DNA of 64,000 nt from Humitalea sp050632385 (GTDB lineage Bacteria; Pseudomonadota; Alphaproteobacteria; Acetobacterales; Acetobacteraceae): contig NZ_CP192599.1 in assembly GCF_050632385.1 (NCBI RefSeq), forward strand, positions 3,100,001-3,164,000. The letters are read 5' to 3'. The position numbers were made by a program, and so were the translations under genes. Position 1 is the first letter of the stretch. Every line of letters begins with the position of its first letter. The notes beneath the pieces were generated by a model, which searched no databases, had not been told where the DNA came from, and was given only the letters and a program-made list of their open reading frames with translations. Positions 43,088 through 51,264 of this stretch are shown in pieces.

Positions 43088-44139
43088 GCCGCCAGGCTCC
43101 CGGCCAAGCTATGCCCCGACCCCGGCAGGGCCATATGGCAGGCCGCCAAATGCCCGCCCCCCAGGTCGGCCGGCAGCGGAGGCACCGCGGCGCAGACATC
43201 CTCCGCATGCGGGCAGCGCGTGCGGAAGCGGCAGCCGGATGGCGGGTTCACCGGGTTCGGCGGGTCGCCCGACAGCGGCGGCACGGTGCGCCGGTTCGCC
43301 GGGTCCATCGATGGCCGCGACGCCAGCAGCGCCCGCGTATAGGGATGCGCCGGGCGGTCGTAGATCGCATCCACCGGCCCGACCTCGGCCACCTGGCCCA
43401 GGTACATCACCAGCACCCGGTCGCTGATATACTGCACGACATTCAAGTCATGGCTGATGAAGACGTAGGTCAGCCCGAACCGTTCCTTGAGGTCCTGCAA
43501 CAGGTTCAGCACCTGCGCCTCGACCGATTTGTCCAGCGCGCTGACCGGCTCGTCCAGGATCACCAGGCGCGGCCGCAGTGCCAGCGCGCGGGCGATATTC
43601 ACCCGCTGACGCTGCCCGCCCGACAATTCATGCGGGTAGCGCCGGGCATATTGCGCCGGCGCCAGCCCCACCGCCGCCAGCAACTCCTGCGCCCGCTCCC
43701 GCGCCTCGGCCGCCGATAGCCCATGTACCTTTGGCGCGAAGGCGATGGTGTCCTCGATCGGCAGGCGCGGGTTCAGCGACGCATAGGAATCTTGGAACAC
43801 CATCTGCACCTGGCGGCGGTAATCGGTCAGCGGCAGCGCCGTTTCGCCCACCCCCTCGCCATCAAAAATCATCTCGCCGGCATCGGGCGGCAGCAGCCGC
43901 ATCAGCAGCCGGGCCGTGGTCGACTTGCCGCAGCCGCTTTCGCCGACGATGCCCAGGGTCTCGCCCTTATGCACGGTGAAGCCGACGTCATCGACCGCGC
44001 GCACCGTGGCGACCGTCCGGCCCAACAGCCCGCCGCGGATGGGAAAATGCTTGGTCAGCCCGGAAATCGCCAGCAGCGGCTGCGCTGGGCCGCCGCGATC
44101 CTGGCTCGTGTGCTCGGTCAGGTCGATCGGGTCGGACAT
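43084..44139 (-). CDS. Oligopeptide-type ABC transporter ATPase, DppF-like
   Basis: A 351-residue partner ATPase with the DppF insertion FPIRGGLLGRTVATVR, Walker A GESGCGKSTTA, signature LSGGQRQRVNIARAL, Walker B LVILDEPVSALDKS and SHDLNVVQY. The C-terminus has CRFRTRCPHAEDVC. The ATG at 44139 has GGAG 7 nt upstream and replaces a slightly longer frame starting at 44166. It differs clearly from the DppF of the 8.7-14.2 kb importer, so the two are paralogues rather than a recent duplicate. Confidence 0.88.
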   Translation of the reverse strand: MSDPIDLTEHTSQDRGGPAQPLLAISGLTKHFPIRGGLLGRTVATVRAVDDVGFTVHKGETLGIVGESGCGKSTTARLLMRLLPPDAGEMIFDGEGVGETALPLTDYRRQVQMVFQDSYASLNPRLPIEDTIAFAPKVHGLSAAEARERAQELLAAVGLAPAQYARRYPHELSGGQRQRVNIARALALRPRLVILDEPVSALDKSVEAQVLNLLQDLKERFGLTYVFISHDLNVVQYISDRVLVMYLGQVAEVGPVDAIYDRPAHPYTRALLASRPSMDPANRRTVPPLSGDPPNPVNPPSGCRFRTRCPHAEDVCAAVPPLPADLGGGHLAACHMALPGSGHSLAGSLAA

Positions 44140-44247
44140 GGCGTTCTCCAGACACATGGCTGGCAAGCAAGGCGCGTGCCGCCAAGGCCAGCGGCCAGTC
44201 TAGGCGGCGTCATTCTCCTGTCATGACCCGCTTGGTAACCTCCGCCC

Positions 44248-45186
44248 ATGAACCAGGAGAGACTTGTGCAGGATCACGACGACACGCAAGCGGAACGGCC
44301 TTGGCTCGACCTCGAACTCCAGGATGATTTCGACGAGGAGCTGGAACAGGAGGTCGATGACGCCCGCATCCCGGCCGAGCTTCGCGCCCTCTGGCAGGAA
44401 CGCAAGAAAAGCACGATCGATCGCAACTTCTACTTCCGCGAATTGCTGCGGCTGCAGAGTGAGCTGGTCAAGCTGCAGGACTGGGTCCGCCACAAGGGGC
44501 TGAAGGTCGTGGTGCTGTTCGAAGGCCGCGACAGCGCGGGCAAGGGCGGCGTCATCAAGCGCATCATGCAACGGGTGAACCCGCGCACCTGCCGCGCCGT
44601 GGCACTGCCGGCACCGTCCGACCGCGAAAAGACCCAGTGGTACTTCCAGCGCTACGTCCCGCACCTGCCGGCCGCCGGCGAAATCGTGCTGTTCGATCGC
44701 AGTTGGTACAACCGCGCCGGCGTCGAGAAGGTGATGGGCTTCGCCGACGACGACAAGGTCGAGCAGTTCTTCCGCGACGTGCCGGAATTCGAGCGGATGC
44801 TGGTCCGCTCCGGCATCCTGGTGGTGAAATACTGGTTCTCCATCACCGATGAGGAACAGCAGATGCGCTTCCTCATGCGCATCCACGACCCGATCAAGCA
44901 GTGGAAACTATCGCCGATGGACCTGCAGTCCCGCGTCCGCTGGGAGCAATACACCAAGGCCAAGGAGACGATGTTCGAACGCACCAACATCGCCGAAGCG
45001 CCCTGGTTCATCGTCGAGGGCAACGACAAGAAGCGCGCCAGGCTCAATACCATCGCCCATCTTCTGTCGATGATCCCGTACGAGGACGTGCCGCATGAGA
45101 CGGTGCCGCTGCCGGACCGGGTGTTCGATCCGAACTACGAACGGCGGACCCTGGCGCCGGAACTCTACGTCCCGGAAATCTACTGA
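44248..45186 (+). CDS. ppk2: Polyphosphate kinase 2
   Basis: A PPK2-family kinase of up to 312 residues, which transfers phosphate between polyphosphate and nucleoside diphosphates. Walker A FEGRDSAGKGG (about 92-102), the lid/arginine region VNPRTCRAVALPAPSDREKTQ, Walker B-like VLFDRSWYNRAGVEKVMGF and KLSPMDLQSRVRW are family-diagnostic. The size is that of single-domain class I enzymes. The ATG at 44248 lacks a ribosome site, whereas AGGAGA stands 5 nt before an in-frame GTG at 44266, so the real start may be six codons later. A second PPK2 lies at 58923-59831. Confidence 0.9.
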   Translation: MNQERLVQDHDDTQAERPWLDLELQDDFDEELEQEVDDARIPAELRALWQERKKSTIDRNFYFRELLRLQSELVKLQDWVRHKGLKVVVLFEGRDSAGKGGVIKRIMQRVNPRTCRAVALPAPSDREKTQWYFQRYVPHLPAAGEIVLFDRSWYNRAGVEKVMGFADDDKVEQFFRDVPEFERMLVRSGILVVKYWFSITDEEQQMRFLMRIHDPIKQWKLSPMDLQSRVRWEQYTKAKETMFERTNIAEAPWFIVEGNDKKRARLNTIAHLLSMIPYEDVPHETVPLPDRVFDPNYERRTLAPELYVPEIY

Positions 45187-45194
45187 GCGATAAC

Positions 45195-45205
45195 GGGGGG
45201 GGGGG
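45195..45205 (+). repeat. Run of 11 G
   Basis: A homopolymer of 11 G lies 9 bp after the ppk2 stop and 74 bp before the next start. It is followed by CCGC-AC-GCGG, a small hairpin. It may be length-variable between cells, or a sequencing-sensitive spot; either way it lies outside coding sequence. Confidence 0.8.
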
Positions 45206-45278
45206 CCGCACGCGGCACCCCTTCCCCGCCGCACGCGCCGGCGGCATGGTGCGGCCCGACCAACCAGGGGGCCCCGCC

Positions 45279-45533
45279 ATGCGCGCCATATTCGTGATGA
45301 TCAAATGCGACATGGGCCAAGCCTACCGCGTTGCCCGAGAAATGGCCGATACGGTCGAAGAATTGTCGGAAATGCACTCGACCTCCGGCCAATACGACCT
45401 GATGGGCAAGTTCTACCTGGACCCCGAAGCCGACATCGGCCTCTTCGTCGTGCAGAAACTGCAAACCGTGCCCGGGGTGAAGGACACCTACACCATCCAG
45501 ACCTTCAATGCCTTTTCCGGCGGCCGCGCCTGA
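45279..45533 (+). CDS. Stand-alone Lrp/AsnC ligand-binding domain protein
   Basis: An 84-residue protein consisting only of the Lrp/AsnC effector (RAM) domain. It has strand-helix-strand order AIFVMIKCDMGQAYRVA, SEMHSTSGQYDLMGKFYL and LQTVPGVKDTYTIQTFNAF, with no helix-turn-helix. Such stand-alone domains form dimers or octamers and may bind amino acids or regulate Lrp-type partners. The ATG at 45279 has AGGGGG upstream. It is adjacent to an acetyltransferase gene whose homology-based start overlaps this stop. Confidence 0.83.
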   Translation: MRAIFVMIKCDMGQAYRVAREMADTVEELSEMHSTSGQYDLMGKFYLDPEADIGLFVVQKLQTVPGVKDTYTIQTFNAFSGGRA

Positions 45534-45547
45534 CCGAAAAGGAAAAG

Positions 45548-46072
45548 ATGCTGGCCGGGCTGCCCTACCGGCCAGGCGACCCCGAACTGGTCGCGGCCAA
45601 TGGCCAGGCCCGCGCCTGGATGGCCCGCTTCAACGCCGGCATTCTGCTGGCCCAAGCGGAACGCCAGGCCCTGATGGCGGAACTCTTCGCCGCCGTTGGC
45701 GATGGAACCAGTATCCGCCCACCCTTCCATTGCGACTACGGCTTCAACATCAGCCTCGGGCGGGATGTCTTCCTGAACTTCGGCTGCGTGATCCTGGATG
45801 TCGCGCCGGTCACCATCGGCGACCTGACCCAGATCGGCCCCGCCGTGCAGATCCTGGCCGCCGACCACCCGCGCGATCCCGCCCAGCGCCGCGCCGGCGT
45901 GGAATACGGCCGCCCCGTCACCATCGGTGCCAATTGCTGGATCGGCGCCGGCGCGCTGATCCTGCCGGGCGTGACGATCGGCGACGATGCCATCGTGGGC
46001 GCCGGCGCCGTCGTCACCCGCGACGTGGCCGCCGGGGCAACCGTCGTGGGCAATCCGGCGAGGCCGATCTGA
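45548..46072 (+). CDS. Maltose/galactoside O-acetyltransferase-like hexapeptide protein
   Basis: A 174-residue left-handed beta-helix acetyltransferase. It starts MLAGLPYRPGDPELVAA, as maltose acetyltransferases do, and has the hexapeptide repeats ISLGRDVFLNFGCVILDV and VTIGANCWIGAGALILPGVT plus the active-site His in AADHPRD. It transfers acetyl from acetyl-CoA to a sugar or similar hydroxyl. Family members usually begin (M)xEKEKML; here TEKEKML follows a CTG at 45530 that overlaps the previous stop as CTGA, so that rare start is a real alternative. AAGGAA before the ATG at 45548 supports the start given. Confidence 0.86.
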   Translation: MLAGLPYRPGDPELVAANGQARAWMARFNAGILLAQAERQALMAELFAAVGDGTSIRPPFHCDYGFNISLGRDVFLNFGCVILDVAPVTIGDLTQIGPAVQILAADHPRDPAQRRAGVEYGRPVTIGANCWIGAGALILPGVTIGDDAIVGAGAVVTRDVAAGATVVGNPARPI

Positions 46073-46098
46073 CCCCAGGACTGCCTAAATACGCGCCG

Positions 46099-47349
46099 TT
46101 ACGCCAGGGCAAACAAATCCGCATCCGGGTCCGGCAATCCCAAGATCGCGCGCTGGATCACCTGCGCCGCGATCGCGGAAAAGGTGATGCCATTGCCGCC
46201 GAACCCCAGCACCGCAAAGCACCGGGGCGCCCCGGGCACCGGTCCGATGGCCGGCATGCTGGTGGCGCTGTCGCCGAAGCAGCCGGTCCAGGTGAAGTCG
46301 GGCTCTGTGTCCAGCCCCGGCATCAACGCGCCGAGCTTTTTGGCGATGCGTTTGACCTTCGCGGGCAGTTGCCGATCGCGCTTCGCCTCATCGGAAAAAT
46401 CCGCATCCTCGCCACCCACCAACACCCGGCCGTCGCGGGTGGTGCGGATATAGAGGTAGGGGTCCGCCGCCTCCCAGATCAGGCAACGGCTCGGCCATAG
46501 GCGGTCCGGCTGCGGCCGGGTCGCGAAGGCCCAGGTGGAGATCACCTTGTACCCCTTCGGCCGTACCAGCTTCGACAATTCGTAGCCGGTGGCGAGCACA
46601 AGGTGCTTCGCGCGCACCTTGCGCCCGGCATCGGTGGTCAGCACGACCTGCGTGGCGCCAGGCGCGATATCCACGATGTCGCAGGGGGCGTGGATCGTGG
46701 CGCCGCGGTCGGTCGCGGAGCGCCACAGCCCGCGCACCAATGCCACCGGATCCACTTCACCCGCCCCGCCCGACCAGATGGCGCCAGGGCGGTCGATGCC
46801 GGTTTCGAGCGGATCGGTGCCAGGCGCCGCGGTCAGGCGCCGCAAGGTCTCGGCATCGATGAAACGCGACCGCAGCCCGACCCGCGCGCGTGCCTCCGCC
46901 TCCTCCCGCAGGCCCGCCGCGGCCAGCACATTGCCCGGCAAGTATAATGTATGCCGTTCCCGAAAGCCGCAGCGCAGGTTCAGATCCGCGATCCTTCCGC
47001 GCAGATGCGCGACGGCGGTGGCCGAGCGCCAATAGGCACGCACCGCCTTTTCCGCCCCGATACGGCGGGAGAGCAGGGTCAGCGGCTGGTCCAATTCGAA
47101 TTGCAGCAGCGCCGTGCTGGCGGCGGTGGAGCCTTGCGCCACGCCCCGCCGGTCAAAGGCCGCGACCGTCCGCCCCGCCTGCAACAGCGCATCCGCGACC
47201 AGCGCACCGCTGACGCCGCAGCCGATCAGCGCGACATCGACGCGCACATCCTGCTCCAGCGGCGTCGGCGGGGCGGGGCGGGGCGGGTCGGCGATCCAGA
47301 CGGGGGTGCCCGTGCGCAGATCGCGTTTGAGGCTGGCGCCGCTGCTCAT
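46099..47349 (-). CDS. FAD-dependent oxidoreductase (DAO family)
   Basis: A 416-residue flavoprotein of the D-amino-acid-oxidase-like family. The dinucleotide-binding motif VDVALIGCGVSGALVADALL and acidic residue of AAFDRRG lie near the N-terminus, and the C-terminal FAD contact GFGGNGITFSAIAAQVI is intact. The family oxidises amines or amino acids such as gamma-glutamylputrescine, sarcosine and glycine. GVAQGSTAASTALLQFELDQ resembles the PuuB/OrdL-type subgroup. The ATG at 47349 begins the protein just before the conserved fold. It converges with the acetyltransferase gene, 26 bp apart. Substrate unknown. Confidence 0.82.
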   Translation of the reverse strand: MSSGASLKRDLRTGTPVWIADPPRPAPPTPLEQDVRVDVALIGCGVSGALVADALLQAGRTVAAFDRRGVAQGSTAASTALLQFELDQPLTLLSRRIGAEKAVRAYWRSATAVAHLRGRIADLNLRCGFRERHTLYLPGNVLAAAGLREEAEARARVGLRSRFIDAETLRRLTAAPGTDPLETGIDRPGAIWSGGAGEVDPVALVRGLWRSATDRGATIHAPCDIVDIAPGATQVVLTTDAGRKVRAKHLVLATGYELSKLVRPKGYKVISTWAFATRPQPDRLWPSRCLIWEAADPYLYIRTTRDGRVLVGGEDADFSDEAKRDRQLPAKVKRIAKKLGALMPGLDTEPDFTWTGCFGDSATSMPAIGPVPGAPRCFAVLGFGGNGITFSAIAAQVIQRAILGLPDPDADLFALA

Positions 47350-47570
47350 CGCCAGGAACGCCCAAGGGTCGCCCGCGCGCCCGAAATGTCCGACGCATTC
47401 ATGCCCATTCCCCCGCCTGGTCGGGAGTAAACGCCGCCAGGGTCCGAACGGTGGCACGGCCGCGGCCGCTCACAGCAACGTGAACCCCGGCCATGGCGCC
47501 GCCATGTTCCGGCCGCGTCCCGACACGATCGTGGCCCATGTTGCACGCAGGCCGAAAGGAGGCCTGCCCC

Positions 47571-47825
47571 ATGCGTATCCTCGCCGCACTCGCCCTTGGT
47601 TCCGCCCTGGTCCTCGGAGGCTGCCAGAATCCCGACGGGTCGCCCAATGTGGGGGGGACGGTGGCGCTGGGCCTTGGTGCCGTGCTGGCCACTGGGCTGA
47701 TCATCGCCGCGTCCAACAATTCCAATGATGGCGGCTACCACCGGGGCGGCTATGGCCCCAACTACAATCGTGGGCGTGGGCAACCCGCCTATGCCTATAA
47801 CCGCAGCGGTCGTGGCCGATGGTAG
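47571..47825 (+). CDS. Small lipoprotein, Gly/Asn/Tyr-rich C-terminus
   Basis: An 84-residue protein with lipobox LVLGGC (Cys at residue 18) after a short signal MRILAALALGSA. One hydrophobic segment follows (TVALGLGAVLATGLIIAA), then a flexible polar tail rich in Gly, Asn, Tyr and Arg. The ATG has AAAGGAGG 8 nt upstream, an excellent site. No function is recognised. It is followed after 29 bp by a second lipoprotein gene. Confidence 0.75.
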   Translation: MRILAALALGSALVLGGCQNPDGSPNVGGTVALGLGAVLATGLIIAASNNSNDGGYHRGGYGPNYNRGRGQPAYAYNRSGRGRW

Positions 47826-47854
47826 GGCATCGCCCGTCTGCACCGGAGGCCAAG

Positions 47855-48106
47855 ATGCGCCGCAATTGGACGATCCTGGCCATCACTTCCCTAGGCTTGG
47901 CCTTGGGCGGCTGCGTGGCCTACCCGGCGCCGGGTTACGTGGAGGCCCCCCCGCCGGTCTATGCCGGGCCGCCCGTCTATTACGCGCCGCCGCCGCCGGT
48001 CTACGTCGTGCCGCCGCGCCCGCGCTATTACGCCCGGCCCTACGGCTACGGCTACGGCTACGGCTACCGACCCTATGGCCCGGGGTGGCGCGGCTACCGG
48101 TACTGA
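47855..48106 (+). CDS. Small Pro/Tyr-rich lipoprotein
   Basis: An 83-residue protein with signal MRRNWTILAITSLGLALGGC (lipobox LGGC). Its mature part is almost entirely Pro, Tyr, Gly and Arg. It ends in a short tandem array of Gly-Tyr pairs, encoded by repeated ggctac hexamers. GGAGG precedes the ATG. Such low-complexity lipoproteins are probably outer-membrane anchored and extended; no activity can be predicted. The stop lies 1 bp from the end of the convergent amidase gene. Confidence 0.75.
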   Translation: MRRNWTILAITSLGLALGGCVAYPAPGYVEAPPPVYAGPPVYYAPPPPVYVVPPRPRYYARPYGYGYGYGYRPYGPGWRGYRY

Positions 48107-48107
48107 G

Positions 48108-49604
48108 TCAGGCGAAGGTCATGAACTCCGCCATGGCGCTGATCGGCCCGGCCTTCATCAACGCCGCCACGTCCGGCACTGGCCGGCGCAGCGCGGCATC
48201 GCCGGCGCAGGCGGCCTCGATCGACGCCGCCACGCCCAGCACCAGCGCATCGCCGCCGCGTGGCCCGACGATCTGCAAGCCGAAGGGCATCCCCGCCTCG
48301 TCCAGCCCAAGGGGGATGCTGATCGCCGGATGCCCGACCAAGGTCGCCGCATAGGCAAGCGCCAGCCAGTGGAAGTAGGTCCGCGTCGCCACGCCATCGA
48401 TCTCGGCCGGGAACAGCTCACGCCAATTGCGCGGGCTGGTGGTGATGGCCGGTGAGATGATGACATCGTGCCGGCTGAAGAATGCCTGCCAGCGGCGATA
48501 GATCTTGGTCTGCTCGGTCATCGCGCGGGTGATGTCCTCGACACCATAGCGCAGCCCCTCGGCGACATTCTCGCGGATGTTCGGCCCGCAATCCTGCGGC
48601 CTTTCGCGCACTTTCTGGCCGTGGCTCGCCACCATGCCGATGGCGCGCAGCACCTCGAACGCTTCATCGGTGCCGCTGCAATCGGGCTCGGCCTCCTCGG
48701 CCGCGCCGAACATCGGCGCGATGGCCGCGACGCGTGCGGCAAAGGCCCGCCGCACCAGCTTCTCCGTCGGCGCGAAGCCGAAATCCGGCGTGATCGCCAG
48801 GCGCAGCGACCCCAGGTCGATCGCGCGCGGCGGGAAGAACAGCGCCGGCTCCCCCCGCACCGGCCGGTGCGGCAGCGTATAGGCCAGCGGATCCCGCGCA
48901 TCGTCGGACGCCATCGCCGACAGCATCAGGCACAGGTCGGGCACATTGCGCGCCATCGGCCCCAGCACCGGCAGGTTGGACCAGCCAAAGCCCCGCGTTT
49001 CCGACGGCACCAGCCCCGGCGATGGGCGGAATCCCACGATGCCGTTGAACGCCGCCGGGTTGCGCAAGGACCCCCCGGTATCGCTGCCCGTCGCCAGCGG
49101 CACCATGTTCGTCGCCAGCGCCACCGCCGACCCGCCCGATGACCCCGCGGCCGAGCGCGTGGGATCGAACGCATTGCCCGTCGCGCCATAGACCGTGTTG
49201 CGCGTATTCGCCCCCGCGCCGAATTCCGGCACGTTGGTCTTGCCCAGCACGATGCCGCCCGCCGCCTTCACCCGCGCCACCATGCCGCAATCGGCGGTCG
49301 GCACATGGTCGGCGAAGATCGGGCTGCCCCAGGTGGTGCGCAGCCCCTCGGTTTCCTCCAGATCCTTGATACCCACGGGCAAGCCGTGCAGCGGACCGAG
49401 GTGCGCCCCCGCGACCACCGCCTGTTCGGCCGCCTTGGCGGTCGCCAGCGCGCGCGAAAAGTCCCGCGCGGGCATGGCGTTGACCGCGTGGTCCACCGCC
49501 TCGACCCGGGCGATGCAGGATTGGGTCAATTCGACCGGCGACAGAGCACGGCGGCCGATCAGCGCGCGGGCTTCGAGGGCGGTCAGGTCGCAGGGCTCGG
49601 TCAT
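48108..49604 (-). CDS. Amidase signature-family amidase
   Basis: A 498-residue amidase. The Ser-cisSer-Lys triad is visible: Lys in PVGIKDLEET, the cis-Ser in GSDTGGSLRNPAAF and its neighbour AGSSGGSAVALA. The length and C-terminal HPAISIPLGLDEAGMPFGLQ are typical. Members hydrolyse many amides, from indoleacetamide to aryl amides, and the chain gives no specific hint. The ATG at 49604 lies 4 bp after the gamma-glutamyltransferase-like gene, so the two are probably cotranscribed and may handle the same small amides. Confidence 0.88.
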   Translation of the reverse strand: MTEPCDLTALEARALIGRRALSPVELTQSCIARVEAVDHAVNAMPARDFSRALATAKAAEQAVVAGAHLGPLHGLPVGIKDLEETEGLRTTWGSPIFADHVPTADCGMVARVKAAGGIVLGKTNVPEFGAGANTRNTVYGATGNAFDPTRSAAGSSGGSAVALATNMVPLATGSDTGGSLRNPAAFNGIVGFRPSPGLVPSETRGFGWSNLPVLGPMARNVPDLCLMLSAMASDDARDPLAYTLPHRPVRGEPALFFPPRAIDLGSLRLAITPDFGFAPTEKLVRRAFAARVAAIAPMFGAAEEAEPDCSGTDEAFEVLRAIGMVASHGQKVRERPQDCGPNIRENVAEGLRYGVEDITRAMTEQTKIYRRWQAFFSRHDVIISPAITTSPRNWRELFPAEIDGVATRTYFHWLALAYAATLVGHPAISIPLGLDEAGMPFGLQIVGPRGGDALVLGVAASIEAACAGDAALRRPVPDVAALMKAGPISAMAEFMTFA

Positions 49605-49608
49605 CGTC

Positions 49609-51213
49609 TCAGTACCCCAGGGCCAGGCCGTCTTTCCGCGGCTCACTCCCCCCGACCAGCACGCCCCGCGCGTGGTCAATAAAAATCGCCTGGCCGCCGC
49701 CATGCGGCTTTTCGACCAGTTCGCAGACATGGCCCAACCGGTTCAGCCGGTCGATCATCGCCTGCGGGATGCCGCGCTCCACCTGCACCTTGCCGCTTTG
49801 CGGGAAGAGCCGCGGCAGGTCGATCGCCTGCTGGATATCCAGCCCGAACTCAAAATGGTTGGTCAGGAACAGGCTCTGCCCCATCGGCTGGAAATGCCCG
49901 CCCATCACGCCATAGGGCATGATCGCGCGACCGTTCTGCATCACCATCCCCGGGATAATCGTGTGCATCGGGCGCTTGTCGGGGGCGATGCAGTTGGGGT
50001 GCCCTTCCTCCAGCCGGAAGCCGTAGCCGCGGTTCTGCAGCATCACGCCGCAATCCTCGGCCAGGATGCCCGAGCCAAAGCCCTCGAACAGCGAGTTGAT
50101 GAAGGAGCAGGCGTTGCCGTCGCGGTCCACCACCGACAGGTAGACCGTGTCCTTGTGCTTTTCCCAATCGGCCTGGCCGGCGGGCGGCATCTCGCGCATC
50201 GCCACGTCGTCGCGGATCAACCCGCGCAGTGCGTCCAGATAGGGTTTGGACGTCAGCCGCTCGACCGGCACATCGACCTGGGACGGATCGGCCAGGAAGG
50301 CGTCGCGGTCGCGATAGGCCAGGCGCGCGGCCTCGATATGCCGGTGCATCCGCTCGACCGAGAAGGCGCCCTGCGACGGTGTCTCGAAACCGCCCATCAG
50401 CCCCATCATCATCAGCACGATGACGCCCGATCCATTGGGCGGGCACTGGAACACCTCCATGCCGCGCCAGGGGATCGAGATCGGGTTGACGAATTCCGCG
50501 ACCGTGGCGCCCCGGGCAAAATCCTCCTCCGTGTGCAACCCGCCGACGGCGCGCAGTGTCGCCACCATGTCGGCCGCGATCGGCCCTTCGTAGAAGGCCC
50601 GCGCGCCATGCGTGCCGATCGCCCGCAAGGTCTTGGCCAACGGCGCCTGCACGAAGCGGTGGCCGGGCTTCGGCGCCTTGCCGTCGATCAGGAATTTCCG
50701 CGCCGCCCCCGGATGCTTCGCCAGCTTGGCCGCCGAATTGGCCCAGTCCCAGGCGACCTTGTCATGCACCGGGTGCCCCGCCTCGGCATGGTGGATCGCG
50801 GGGCGCAGCAATTCGTCCAGCCCCTTGCGGCCATGCGTGCGGTTCAGCAATTCCCAGGCGCTGATCGCCCCCGGCACGGTGACGGAATGGGCCGATGTCG
50901 GCTCCATCTTGGTCAGCCCCGCCGCGCGCAATGCGGCGGGCGTGGCCCCCCGCGGTGCCCGGCCCGATCCATTCACCGCAATCACCTGGCCCGTCCCGGC
51001 CGGCGCATAGAGGCAGAAGCAATCCCCGCCGATGCCGGTGCTCTGCGGTTCGATCACCGCCAGCACGGCATGGGCCGCGATCGCCGCATCCAGCGCATTG
51101 CCGCCGGCGCGCAACACGTCGATGGCGGTCAGGGTCGCGGCCGGCATCGAGGTCGCGGCCATGCCGTTGGAGGCATAGACCGGGCTGCGCCCGGCAAGGT
51201 GGAAGTCACGCAT
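49609..51213 (-). CDS. Gamma-glutamyltransferase-family protein
   Basis: A 534-residue Ntn-hydrolase of the GGT family. Such proteins self-cleave just before a Thr that then acts as nucleophile; here it should be the Thr of HKDTVYLSVVDRDG, with NSLFEGFGSGI following. The N-terminal subunit carries AATSMPAATLTAIDVLRAGG and GGDCFCLY. No signal peptide is visible, unlike E. coli GGT, so a cytoplasmic location is likely. Relatives include cephalosporin acylase-like and oxamate or gamma-glutamyl-compound hydrolases. It is followed by the amidase gene. Confidence 0.87.
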   Translation of the reverse strand: MRDFHLAGRSPVYASNGMAATSMPAATLTAIDVLRAGGNALDAAIAAHAVLAVIEPQSTGIGGDCFCLYAPAGTGQVIAVNGSGRAPRGATPAALRAAGLTKMEPTSAHSVTVPGAISAWELLNRTHGRKGLDELLRPAIHHAEAGHPVHDKVAWDWANSAAKLAKHPGAARKFLIDGKAPKPGHRFVQAPLAKTLRAIGTHGARAFYEGPIAADMVATLRAVGGLHTEEDFARGATVAEFVNPISIPWRGMEVFQCPPNGSGVIVLMMMGLMGGFETPSQGAFSVERMHRHIEAARLAYRDRDAFLADPSQVDVPVERLTSKPYLDALRGLIRDDVAMREMPPAGQADWEKHKDTVYLSVVDRDGNACSFINSLFEGFGSGILAEDCGVMLQNRGYGFRLEEGHPNCIAPDKRPMHTIIPGMVMQNGRAIMPYGVMGGHFQPMGQSLFLTNHFEFGLDIQQAIDLPRLFPQSGKVQVERGIPQAMIDRLNRLGHVCELVEKPHGGGQAIFIDHARGVLVGGSEPRKDGLALGY

Positions 51214-51264
51214 CGACGGTTTTTCCTTGAAAATGCAGGCACCCAGACGTCAGGCATCCAGACA

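Noticed and set aside
48040..48070. ggctac tandem hexamers as a CRISPR-like or VNTR locus
   Set aside because: Few short units without spacers, in frame inside a lipoprotein gene; reported only as low-complexity coding.
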